From an uncultured Bacteroidales bacterium (GTDB taxonomy: Bacteria; Bacteroidota; Bacteroidia; Bacteroidales; Muribaculaceae), in NCBI GenBank assembly GCA_902781045.1, contig CACZHT010000011.1, positions 1-64,000 of the forward strand: a stretch of DNA of 64,000 bases, given 5' to 3'. The translations under genes and the position numbers were made by a program. The notes below the pieces were generated by a model. That model saw nothing but the letters and a program-made list of their open reading frames with translations, made no database searches and had not been told where the DNA came from. Positions 40,429 through 48,186 of the stretch are shown in pieces (the stretch's first letter is position 1; each line of letters starts with the position of its first letter).

Positions 40429-41676
40429 ATGGATTACATTAACTCCTTCTTGATGATGCTGCATGAGATGTCGCCCTACTTGCTGCTGGGCTTTCTCATC
40501 GCCGGTGTGCTGCATGCCTTTGTGCCCACATCGGTCTATGCCCGCTATCTGTCGGGCACGGGGTGGCGCTCGGTGGTGGCAGCGGCACTGTTCGGCATCC
40601 CGTTGCCGCTGTGCTCGTGTGGCGTGTTGCCCACAGCCGTTAGCCTGCGCCGTAGCGGTGCATCGCGTGCGGCCTCGACATCGTTTCTCATCGCCACGCC
40701 ACAGACGGGTGTCGACAGCATCGCCGCCACTTATTCGATGATGGGTCTGCCGTTTGCCATTCTGCGCCCTGTGGCCGCGCTGGTCACCGCCATGCTGGGC
40801 GGCAATGTGGTGGGAGCCATTGAGCGTCGCGGCCACCTGGAGGACGTGGACGGCTGCGGCGACTCGTGCTCCACTGCCGAGCCGCTCAAGCCCACCCTGT
40901 GGGGGCGGCTGGTCGAGGCGTTGCGCTATGGCTTCTACGAGATGATCCAGAACATCGGTCGGTGGCTGGTGCTGGGACTGGTGGTGGCCACGCTCATCAC
41001 TGTGCTGGTGCCCGACGACTTCTTCCAGACCTACGCGCGCTGGCCGCTGCTGAACATGGTGGTCATCGTGCTGGTGGCTGTGCCGATGTATATCTGTGCC
41101 ACGGGTTCGATTCCCATTGCTGCCGCCCTGATGATGAAGGGGCTCTCGCCGGGCTGCGCACTGGTCATGCTCATGGCCGGGCCTGCGGCCAACATGGCGT
41201 CGATGCTGGTCATCTCCAAGTCGTTTGGCCGCAAGGCGATGTGGGCCTATCTGGCCTCCATCGTGCTGGGTGCCATCGCTTTTGGCGTGGTCGTGGACTA
41301 CTGGCCAGGTTTGCGCGAGACCTTTGTCAGTGCCATGCCGCATCACCATGGTGCCATGAGCCACCAGATGCCCATCACATGGCTCAACTGGGTGTGCAGC
41401 ATCTTTCTCATCGCCATGCTCGTGGTGGGCATGGGCAGTAACTACTGGAAATCCTACAAAATCAAACATAACAAAACTACCGCTATGAAAGAATTCAAAG
41501 TTCGTGGCATGATGTGCAACCACTGCAAAGCAACTGTTGAGAAAGGGCTTGCTCAGCTCGAAGGCGCAGAGAAAGTGACTGTTGACCTGGCACAAGGCAT
41601 TGCCTATGTCGAGGGTAACGTCGATGATGCCGCTGTCCGTGCTAAGGTGATTGAACTGGGCTTTGAGAATGGGTGA
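40429..41676 (+). CDS. SO_0444-type metal efflux permease fused to a C-terminal HMA domain
   Basis: 415 residues. Residues 1 to about 335 are a permease of the UPF0718/DUF318 family with about eight TM helices and the conserved 'GIPLPLCSCGVLPTAVSLRRSGAS' segment (CSCG motif) and 'TPQTGVDSI'. Residues about 350-415 form a heavy-metal-associated domain with 'VRGMMCNHCKATVEKGL' (CxxC copper/zinc-binding). Family members export Cu/Zn or organoarsenicals; the CSCG motif and fused HMA domain point to a soft metal, probably Cu or Zn. The HMA portion begins with its own in-frame Met (MKEFKVRGM), so internal initiation could give a free chaperone. Confidence 0.85.
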   Translation: MDYINSFLMMLHEMSPYLLLGFLIAGVLHAFVPTSVYARYLSGTGWRSVVAAALFGIPLPLCSCGVLPTAVSLRRSGASRAASTSFLIATPQTGVDSIAATYSMMGLPFAILRPVAALVTAMLGGNVVGAIERRGHLEDVDGCGDSCSTAEPLKPTLWGRLVEALRYGFYEMIQNIGRWLVLGLVVATLITVLVPDDFFQTYARWPLLNMVVIVLVAVPMYICATGSIPIAAALMMKGLSPGCALVMLMAGPAANMASMLVISKSFGRKAMWAYLASIVLGAIAFGVVVDYWPGLRETFVSAMPHHHGAMSHQMPITWLNWVCSIFLIAMLVVGMGSNYWKSYKIKHNKTTAMKEFKVRGMMCNHCKATVEKGLAQLEGAEKVTVDLAQGIAYVEGNVDDAAVRAKVIELGFENG

Positions 41677-41843
41677 AGTTAAGGAGTTAAGAAGTTAAGT
41701 AGTAGAGTAGTAAAGTAGTAAAGCCGTTACATGATTGTGCATTGGGCATTGAATCGGAGCGGCTGGAGTATTGGCTCGACTGCCCTGTTCCTTTGCTCCC
41801 TTGCTTACTTGCTTACATCCTTACTACTTTAAGTAATAGACTG

Positions 41844-42767
41844 ATGACCGGTGAACTGATATCAATCGGGGTGGCCTTCTCGTGGACAGCGACGGCACTG
41901 CTCAGCGAGTATGGCAGCAAACGCATGGGCAATCTCACGCTCAATGTGTTGCGCATGGGCTTTGCCCTGGTGTTCTCGGCCGTCATGTTCTGGATGATGA
42001 CGGGCAGCCCGTTGCCGGCCAGTGCCAGTGGGCAAGCATACGGCTGGATGCTGCTCTCGGGTCTTGTGGGCTATGTCATCGGCGACTACTGTCTGTTTCA
42101 GTGCTACATCATCATTGGCTCAAAGTTCGGCCAGTTGTTCATGACTCTGGCTCCCATCACTGCCGCCATCATGGCCTGGTTCACGCTGGGACAGTCGTTG
42201 CAGCCCACGGCCATTCTGGCCATGGCAGTGACATTGCTGGGCATCGGCATCACCATCCTGGGGCGCGGCGACGGTCATCACCGCTTGTCGCTCAAGCTGC
42301 CGTTGAATGGCGTGCTCTTTGCTGTCGGTGCCGCCGTGTGTCAAGGTGTTGGGCTTGTGCTGAGCAAGATAGGCATGGATCACTATGAGGCCTCGATGAC
42401 AGCACCTGTGGCGCCATGGTTGCTGCCCTTCTTCGCCAACTTCTTCCGCTGCATTGCCGGCATTGTGGGCTTTGCGGTGATGATGCACTTCAAGGAGACC
42501 TTTGCCCCATTGCGGCGCAGTGTCCATGACCGTAAGGGCATGACCGCTGCTGTGGCCACCACCATTTTCGGCCCCTTTGTCGGGGTGGGGTGCTCGCTGA
42601 TGGCCGTGCAATATACCGCCGCCGGCATCGCCAGTACGCTCATGGCCCTGACGCCCATCATCATCATCCTGCCCGCCCGCTGGCTCTTCGGGCAGCCCAT
42701 CACGCTCAAGAGCGTTGTGGGGGCCATTATCTCGGTTGTCGGCGTGTCGCTGTTCTTCCTGTTGTGA
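41844..42767 (+). CDS. EamA/DMT-family transporter
   Basis: 307 residues from the ATG at 41844; an upstream extension to 41742 reads through spacer repeats (AGTAGTAAAG). Ten TM helices in two EamA repeats, with 'GYVIGDYCLFQCY' closing the first and 'LMALTPIIIILPARWLFGQP' in the second. Drug/metabolite superfamily proteins export or import small solutes; the substrate cannot be told. The 41677-41843 gap holds only short TTAAG/TAGTA repeats. Confidence 0.85.
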   Translation: MTGELISIGVAFSWTATALLSEYGSKRMGNLTLNVLRMGFALVFSAVMFWMMTGSPLPASASGQAYGWMLLSGLVGYVIGDYCLFQCYIIIGSKFGQLFMTLAPITAAIMAWFTLGQSLQPTAILAMAVTLLGIGITILGRGDGHHRLSLKLPLNGVLFAVGAAVCQGVGLVLSKIGMDHYEASMTAPVAPWLLPFFANFFRCIAGIVGFAVMMHFKETFAPLRRSVHDRKGMTAAVATTIFGPFVGVGCSLMAVQYTAAGIASTLMALTPIIIILPARWLFGQPITLKSVVGAIISVVGVSLFFLL

Positions 42768-42824
42768 CAAGGCTGCTGTTTCTGGAGGCATTCACCAATT
42801 TATGCGATTTTATCAGCCAAAAGT

Positions 42825-42855
42825 TTTGTTAATTGGCAAAAAAACATTATCTTTG
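42825..42855 (+). promoter_or_regulatory. Bacteroidetes promoter for the Rpn-type nuclease
   Basis: TTTG (42825-42828), 19 bases, TATCTTTG (42848-42855), 23 bases before the start codon: a full consensus match. Confidence 0.75.
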
Positions 42856-42878
42856 CTTGAAAAATCAATAACACGATT

Positions 42879-43808
42879 ATGGCCAAGTATCTAGACCCGA
42901 AAGCCGACTTGACTTTCAAGAAAGTATTCGGCGAACATAAGGACCTGGTGATCAGTTTTCTCAATGCGATGCTTCCTCTGGACGAGGACAGCCTCATTCA
43001 GGAGATAGAGTATCTGTCGCCAGAAATGGTGCCTGAGAATCCTGCCCGCAAATACAGCATTGTGGATGTGCGGTGTGCTGATGCGATGGGGCGGCAGTTC
43101 ATTGTCGAGATGCAAATGATATGGTCGCCCGAATTTAAAAACCGGGTGCTTTTCAACGCATCGAAGGCCTATGTGCGCCAGTTAGGCAAAGGCGAAGACT
43201 ATGAACTGCTGCAGCCGGTCTATTCACTGAACCTCGTCAACGATGTCTTTGAGCCTGACATCAAAGGTTACTACCACCACTACTCGATGGTGCATCTTGA
43301 GCATACCGATAAAGTGATTGAAGGGCTGCACTTGGTGTTTATCGAGTTGCCTAAATTCAGACCACATACCTATAATGAGAAAAAGATGCAGGTGTTGTGG
43401 CTGCGCTATCTGACTGAGATTGATGAAGCAACTACCGAAGTTCCAGATGATTTGCTCGAAATTCCCCAAGTCAAAAAAGCCATAGATGTCCTTAAAGAAT
43501 CGGCTTTCACCACCGAGGAACTAGCCGGTTATCAGAAGTTTTGGGATATGGTCAGTACTGAGAAGACATATTTCTCATCGGCAGAGCGAAGAGGACTGGC
43601 GAAGGGTCGGGCCGAGGGTCGGGCCGAGGGTCGGGCCGAGGGTCGGGCCGAGGGTTGGGCCAAGGGTCGGGTAGAGGGTCGGGCCGAGGGTCGGGCCGAG
43701 GCGATGCTAGAGACAGCAAAGAAAATGTTGGCTATGGGACTAGACAGGGCAACTGTGGCTCAAGTCACAGGGCTTGACATGGAGCAAATCCGGCAGATTG
43801 ATGTATAA
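42879..43808 (+). CDS. Rpn/PD-(D/E)XK nuclease family protein with slippage-prone C-terminus
   Basis: 309 residues. N-terminal 'YLDPKADLTFKKVFGEH' and the nuclease core 'KYSIVDVRCADAMGRQFIVEMQ' (D...ExQ) define the PD-(D/E)XK 'transposase' family related to recombination-promoting Rpn nucleases. Residues about 240-275 are eight to nine copies of an EGRA/KGRA tetrapeptide encoded by the 12-bp unit CGGGCCGAGGGT (43604 to about 43711). The end is a short HTH-like segment ('ATVAQVTGLDMEQI'). No terminal repeats mark it as an IS. It probably promotes recombination or is a selfish gene; the copy number of the 12-bp unit is likely to vary between strains. Confidence 0.85.
   Translation: MAKYLDPKADLTFKKVFGEHKDLVISFLNAMLPLDEDSLIQEIEYLSPEMVPENPARKYSIVDVRCADAMGRQFIVEMQMIWSPEFKNRVLFNASKAYVRQLGKGEDYELLQPVYSLNLVNDVFEPDIKGYYHHYSMVHLEHTDKVIEGLHLVFIELPKFRPHTYNEKKMQVLWLRYLTEIDEATTEVPDDLLEIPQVKKAIDVLKESAFTTEELAGYQKFWDMVSTEKTYFSSAERRGLAKGRAEGRAEGRAEGRAEGWAKGRVEGRAEGRAEAMLETAKKMLAMGLDRATVAQVTGLDMEQIRQIDV
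43604..43711 (+). repeat. 12-bp tandem repeat in the Rpn-type gene
   Basis: About nine units of CGGGCCGAGGGT with few substitutions. 12 bp is four codons, so copy-number change keeps the frame. Confidence 0.85.
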
Positions 43809-43906
43809 CATGCTGCCTCCAACGGTTATGGCTGGCATGACCTTTGCATATTGTGAAGATGATAATAACAATCCTTTTAATTGCTAATCCACAAAACAGT
43901 AACAAG

Positions 43907-44530
43907 ATGAAGAAACTGATGACATTAGCAGTACTCATGATGATGTGTACTGCCGTGATGTGGGCCGACTCGCCCCTGACATCGACAAATTTCAGCCGGG
44001 CCTACGCCACGCACCCGATGGTGGAGATGGCAGCCGCTCTTGAACCAGGTGATTTTCTCCCGACCAAGCTGCTGGACTTTCTGGCCGACAATAAATCGCC
44101 CATCGACGAGCGTATGGCCGTTGTCAACAGCATTGGTTGGGCTTTTGAGGGTCATGACGGCTCTGGTCAGCTGGGCGACTACCTGATGAAGCGCTACAAG
44201 GTCAAGACCATCGACAAGCTGGTCAAAAAGCTGGATGCCAAGACGCTGTGCGTCTATGCCTACTCCCGGGCGATGAGCAATTACTTTGAGGTGAGCGAGG
44301 CAGCTAGACTGGCTCATGAGGCCGTCAAGAAGAACAAGGACAACAGCTTTACTGTTGCCTTTATTGCTGCATTGATTGATGCGCAAATCTATTTAGACAG
44401 TGATTGGTGTGCTGTCTACAATGTTGTGGCTGATGTGGCTCACGACGGCTCACTCAAGCTGGACATGGAACAGGGCGCCATCGACATTGTCATGGAGTAT
44501 ATCAACCTCTACAAGGAATACTGTAAATAG
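43907..44530 (+). CDS. Exported hypothetical protein
   Basis: 207 residues from the ATG at 43907 (MKKLMTLAVLMMMCTAVMWA, signal peptide); an upstream start at 43844 adds a second hydrophobic segment and is less likely. The mature part is mainly helical ('VNSIGWAFEGHDGSGQLGDYL') with no known domain. It stands between the Rpn-type gene and a terminator. Confidence 0.6.
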   Translation: MKKLMTLAVLMMMCTAVMWADSPLTSTNFSRAYATHPMVEMAAALEPGDFLPTKLLDFLADNKSPIDERMAVVNSIGWAFEGHDGSGQLGDYLMKRYKVKTIDKLVKKLDAKTLCVYAYSRAMSNYFEVSEAARLAHEAVKKNKDNSFTVAFIAALIDAQIYLDSDWCAVYNVVADVAHDGSLKLDMEQGAIDIVMEYINLYKEYCK

Positions 44531-44549
44531 TCGAGCAGCAAGAAACGAG

Positions 44550-44590
44550 AATTGCCGCCTGGCAGCTGTAGGCTCCAGGCGGCAATTTAG
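44550..44590 (+). terminator. Rho-independent terminator (possibly bidirectional)
   Basis: AATTGCCGCCTGG / CCAGGCGGCAATT, 13-bp perfect stem, 12-base loop, then TTAGTAG. It lies between convergent genes. Confidence 0.8.
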
Positions 44591-44610
44591 TAGTGTGCAT
44601 TATGCATTGA

Positions 44611-45018
44611 TTAGTAGGTCATGCGCGGATCCAGTTCCTTGGCTTGGGCGACCATCTTCTCCACCTCCTTTAGGGCAGGCACGCGACGCACCAGCTTCTT
44701 CTCGGCGTTGACCTCTTCGAGCTTAGCCTGCAGGTTGGCAGCCACACGGTTGCGCAGTTCCTTGACGGTGTCGACTCCAGCAGCCTCAAGCAGCTCGGCA
44801 AACTGTGGTCCAACGCCCTTGATGCGGAACAGGTCGGCATGGTTGGTCCAACGCAGAATCAGTTTCTCAGCAATCCCTGTTGCCTCGGCCAACTCTTTGC
44901 GGCCCTTGGGTGCGGCACATCGATCCAGCAACTGGTCGACTTTCTCGATGCCGGCGGCAATCAGCTTCTCGGCGTAGACATCACCCACGCCCTCAATGTC
45001 GATAATCTTATAAGCCAT
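44611..45018 (-). CDS. DUF4332 helix-hairpin-helix protein
   Basis: 135 residues. Two HhH-like motifs: 'IEGVGDVYAEKLIAAGI' near the N-terminus and 'IKGVGPQFAELLEAAGV' in the middle, the pattern of DUF4332 proteins. The rest is charged helix. Such proteins are thought to bind DNA or nucleic acid through HhH, but the function is unknown. It is followed upstream on the same strand by the TerB-like gene (57-bp gap), and the three genes 44611-46310 are co-directional. Confidence 0.8.
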   Translation of the reverse strand: MAYKIIDIEGVGDVYAEKLIAAGIEKVDQLLDRCAAPKGRKELAEATGIAEKLILRWTNHADLFRIKGVGPQFAELLEAAGVDTVKELRNRVAANLQAKLEEVNAEKKLVRRVPALKEVEKMVAQAKELDPRMTY

Positions 45019-45075
45019 TGTCTTTGATTTGTTAATGTTGTTATTGAGTTGTGTCGTTAAGGTGCGCGATTTGTT

Positions 45076-45453
45076 TCAGGCTACCAGGGCGTTAGCCCAC
45101 TTGAGCAGGGCATCCTTCTCGGCAGGGTGTTCCACGCCGTCGGCCAGGATGACCTGCTGTATGAAGTTATACATCGACATCACAATGGCCTTTTTGTCTT
45201 CAGGCTCATTGAAGTAGCCAAGCAGCTGTCGCGTGTCGGCGATGATCTCGTCGAGCGTGAAGCGCATGTTGAGCGAATTCTGCAGCATGTCCTTGACCTC
45301 ATCGACAGGACCCACTTGCGACAGACTGTTGATATAGTTCTCGATGAAGATGCGCTCGCTCTGCGAGTACTCGCCGTCGACACTGGCGAAGAACAGCCCC
45401 GTCTTGGCCATCAACTTCACCACGAGTTCGATTGATTGATATTTCTCTTCCAT
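45076..45453 (-). CDS. TerB-like protein
   Basis: 125 residues. 'LFFASVDGEYSQSERIFIENYI' and 'VILADGVEHPAEKDALLKWA' are the two helical TerB repeats (acidic, DG.. motif). TerB-family proteins are linked to tellurite resistance and to membrane-associated stress or phage responses, and many are of unknown role. It lies 23 bases after a low-complexity protein gene and 57 before the DUF4332 gene. Confidence 0.75.
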   Translation of the reverse strand: MEEKYQSIELVVKLMAKTGLFFASVDGEYSQSERIFIENYINSLSQVGPVDEVKDMLQNSLNMRFTLDEIIADTRQLLGYFNEPEDKKAIVMSMYNFIQQVILADGVEHPAEKDALLKWANALVA

Positions 45454-45476
45454 AGTAGTCTAGATGTTCTGGATGG

Positions 45477-46310
45477 TTACTGATGTGAAGGTGTCTGCAC
45501 ACTGTTGCTGGCCATGTTGATGACCGACACCACGCCCTTAGCCTCGTCGCTGAGCTGAGCCTGCTTGAACTTGGATGCGGCCGCCGACTGCTGCACGGGC
45601 TGCTGTTGCTGCACAGGCTGCTGGCGTTGCATGGGTTGCTGTTGCTGTGCGGGTTGCTGCTGTTGCTGCATGGGCTGCTGGGTGCGCTGCTGACCTTGAG
45701 GCAGAGGGTACTGACCGGCCTTTGCAGCCTGGAAGGCTTGAGCGGCGGCCGACTTGGGTGCCTGCTGTGGGTAGCCCTGTGGGTACTGACCGGGGTATTG
45801 CCCTTGTGGATATTGTCCCTGCACGCCAGCCATATAACCCTGCTGCGGGTACTGCCCGGGTTGGTAGCCCTGCTGTGGATAGCCCTGCTGCGGGTACTGC
45901 CCAGGCTGGTAGCCCTGCTGTGGATAGCCCTGCTGCGGGTATTGTCCAGGCTGGTAGCCCTGCTGTGGATAGCCTTGCTGTTGCGGATATCCCTGCTGCC
46001 CGGGGTATTGTCCTTGTGGATATTGTCCCTGCACGCCAGCCATGTAGCCCTGTTGCGGGTAGCCCTGCTGTCCAGGCTGCACCTGCTGTCCACCCAACTT
46101 GTTCATCACCTGGCCAATCACGCCGCCCAGCATACCGCCGCCCATCATGCCGGCGGTAGGGTCGATGCCAGCTTGTCCTGGGTATCCTGGCTGATAGCCT
46201 TGCTGGGGATAGTACTGCTGCTGCGGATAGCCCGGTTGGCCATACTGCTGCTGCATGGGGTTAATTGTGGCCTGTTTGGCCGCGTCAACGATGTTCTTGA
46301 ATAGTCCCAT
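45477..46310 (-). CDS. Q/G/Y/P-rich low-complexity (prion-like) protein
   Basis: 277 residues. The first about 15 residues ('[17 protein letters not shown]') are a short amphipathic helix. '[22 protein letters not shown]' at about 50-75 is Gly/Met-rich. About 75-240 are [10 protein letters not shown]-type repeats (a 15-residue, 45-bp tandem unit repeated at least three times) and Gln runs. The C-terminal 35 residues ('[26 protein letters not shown]') look structured. Composition resembles prion-like/condensate-forming domains, with Tyr spaced along Gln-rich sequence. No enzyme domain. It is the first gene of the three-gene group with the TerB-like and DUF4332 genes. Confidence 0.75.
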   Translation of the reverse strand: MGLFKNIVDAAKQATINPMQQQYGQPGYPQQQYYPQQGYQPGYPGQAGIDPTAGMMGGGMLGGVIGQVMNKLGGQQVQPGQQGYPQQGYMAGVQGQYPQGQYPGQQGYPQQQGYPQQGYQPGQYPQQGYPQQGYQPGQYPQQGYPQQGYQPGQYPQQGYMAGVQGQYPQGQYPGQYPQGYPQQAPKSAAAQAFQAAKAGQYPLPQGQQRTQQPMQQQQQPAQQQQPMQRQQPVQQQQPVQQSAAASKFKQAQLSDEAKGVVSVINMASNSVQTPSHQ

Positions 46311-46362
46311 AATTGATAGTAATCTATTTTATTAGTTATTGTTTGTCTCCGAAAAATCGCTA

Positions 46363-46394
46363 TAAAGTTACGACCTTTTTTCGAGACCAACAAA
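46363..46394 (-). promoter_or_regulatory. Putative promoter of the low-complexity/TerB/DUF4332 group
   Basis: On the minus strand TTTG (46394-46391), 20 bases, then TAACTTTA (46370-46363), one base off TAnnTTTG, 53 bases before the start codon. Confidence 0.5.
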
Positions 46395-46484
46395 TTATTT
46401 AGCAAAAAATGTGCCAATATGCCCGAATTTTATCATCGCCGACACAAAAATGTGTGACTGCACACACTTTTTTTGTCGCTTTCT

Positions 46485-46515
46485 TTTGCTGTCACACGAT
46501 TAATGGCTACCTTTG
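46485..46515 (+). promoter_or_regulatory. Bacteroidetes promoter for the TPR gene pair
   Basis: TTTG (46485-46488), 19 bases, TACCTTTG (46508-46515); start codon 37 bases downstream. Confidence 0.75.
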
Positions 46516-46551
46516 CATATTCAATTCTATTTGGAGACAAAAGCACTCACT

Positions 46552-48177
46552 ATGATAAAAAAAACACTGTTGGTACTCCTGCTCGCCTCGCTCATGATGG
46601 CCGCAACGGCATGGGCCGATGAGTCGCGTTCCTACAACTTCAGCCGAGGTATGGAGGCGTTCGAACAGGGAAACTATCAGGAGGCTGCCGCCTACCTGCT
46701 GCGCGAGGTGCAGGAAAACGACAACCGGTCGGCATGGTACTTCTTGGCAGTCATCTTCGACAACAACGACCAGGTGGGGCGCGCACTCACTGCCATCAAC
46801 AAGGCGCTGAAGCTGGCTGAGGGTGACAAACAGGATCAGGCGTTGTGCTATAATTTCAGAGCCGGACTTTATAACCAGCTGGGCGACTCGGCACAGACGC
46901 TGGATGACATCAACCAAACCCTGCGCTTGCAGCCCAAGGATCCGGACTATCTGGTGAACCGAGCCTCATTCAACATGAACCGCAATCAGTATGATTTGGC
47001 CAAAGTCGACCTGCTGCGTGTGCTCGAGTTGGCCGACAAGGGCCAGGATGCCTATGCCCGTGCCCTGACTTATCTGATGTCGTGTGCCAAGGAAACCAAG
47101 AACTATGCCGAAGCGCGACAGTGGGCCACACGATATGCCGACTTTGACTCCATTGCTAGTCTGGACATGCAGGGCGACATCTGCATGGACATGCGCGACT
47201 ATGACCAGGCGGCACAGTATTATATCCAGGCATACGACATGGCCGGGAACAACTATGACACCGATTCCATTGATGTCATTGCCGACTCGGCCTATCAGGT
47301 GATTTCCCACCTGCTGCAGGCCAAGATGCAGCAACAGCCCGACACCGCGCGATGGATGATGCTCCGGGGTCGGGTGGCTCTGGCGTCTGCGCACTACAGC
47401 GAGTCAGTCGCTCCGCTGATGAGTGCGACCCAGCGCGACCCAGACAATCTGGAGGCTTTGTATTATCTGTCGCAGACCTACGAGGCGCTGGGGCATGTCG
47501 ACAAGGCACTGGGTGCGCTGGAGCGTGTCAACGAGATGTTCAGCGATGACAGATTTTATTATGCTCATGGTTTTATGAATCTGAACGACAGTCGTCTGTC
47601 GGCAGCCCGGACTGATGCCGAGACCTATCTGTCAAAGGCTCCTGACGACCCGGATGCCTACTTGTTGTTGGGCTTTGTCAACGAGTATGAGCAACGCTAT
47701 GACGAGGCACTCGACAACTTCACCTTTGCCGTCACCCTGACCGACACGGCCAGCGTCGACCACATGCAAGCCCTGTATCACCGTGCACTGGTCAACAAGG
47801 CCAAGGGCAACGACGATGCGTCCCGTGCCGACTTTGAGGCAGTCGTGGCAATGAATCTCAAGGACATGCGTCGTGCTCGTGCCGCTGCCCAGCTGGGCCG
47901 CCGTGAGCAGGCCGAGGACATCGTTCGCGAGCAGTTGGGCAGCAACCAGGCTGATGGCCAGCGCAAGCACAAGCTGCGGCATGCCGCCTGCACCTATGCC
48001 ATCATGGGTGACAACGACAAGGCATTTGACTGCTTGGAGCAAGCCCTGCGATTGGGATACATCGACCGCGACTTGCTGCTCAACGACATGGACCTTGAAC
48101 CGCTGCGTCAACTGCCGCGCTTCAAACAACTTGTCGACAATCAGAAACCTCAACCCCTACCCACAATCCAGAAATAA
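46552..48177 (+). CDS. Exported TPR-repeat protein
   Basis: 541 residues from the ATG at 46552 (MIKKTLLVLLLASLMMAATAWA, signal peptide). Tandem TPR units are evident ('YNFSRGMEAFEQGNYQEAAAYL', 'AICYNFRAGLYNQLGD'-like, 'EALYYLSQTYEALGHVDKAL', 'AYLLLGFVNEYEQRYDEALDNF'). Ends with 'PLRQLPRFKQLVDNQK'. It is a paralogue of the next gene (48187), sharing the start 'SYNFSRG/SYNYTRA' after the signal, but lacks the protease domain. Likely a periplasmic scaffold. Confidence 0.8.
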   Translation: MIKKTLLVLLLASLMMAATAWADESRSYNFSRGMEAFEQGNYQEAAAYLLREVQENDNRSAWYFLAVIFDNNDQVGRALTAINKALKLAEGDKQDQALCYNFRAGLYNQLGDSAQTLDDINQTLRLQPKDPDYLVNRASFNMNRNQYDLAKVDLLRVLELADKGQDAYARALTYLMSCAKETKNYAEARQWATRYADFDSIASLDMQGDICMDMRDYDQAAQYYIQAYDMAGNNYDTDSIDVIADSAYQVISHLLQAKMQQQPDTARWMMLRGRVALASAHYSESVAPLMSATQRDPDNLEALYYLSQTYEALGHVDKALGALERVNEMFSDDRFYYAHGFMNLNDSRLSAARTDAETYLSKAPDDPDAYLLLGFVNEYEQRYDEALDNFTFAVTLTDTASVDHMQALYHRALVNKAKGNDDASRADFEAVVAMNLKDMRRARAAAQLGRREQAEDIVREQLGSNQADGQRKHKLRHAACTYAIMGDNDKAFDCLEQALRLGYIDRDLLLNDMDLEPLRQLPRFKQLVDNQKPQPLPTIQK

Positions 48178-48186
48178 CCACAAATC

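Noticed and set aside
40273-41595. N-terminal extension of the fucosidase to nearly 900 residues
   Set aside because: The extension is antisense to the permease gene and precedes a normal signal peptide at 40272 with a -7 promoter element just upstream.
42879-43808. Insertion sequence carrying a transposase
   Set aside because: The family is sometimes labelled transposase, but no terminal inverted repeats or target duplication are visible around the gene.
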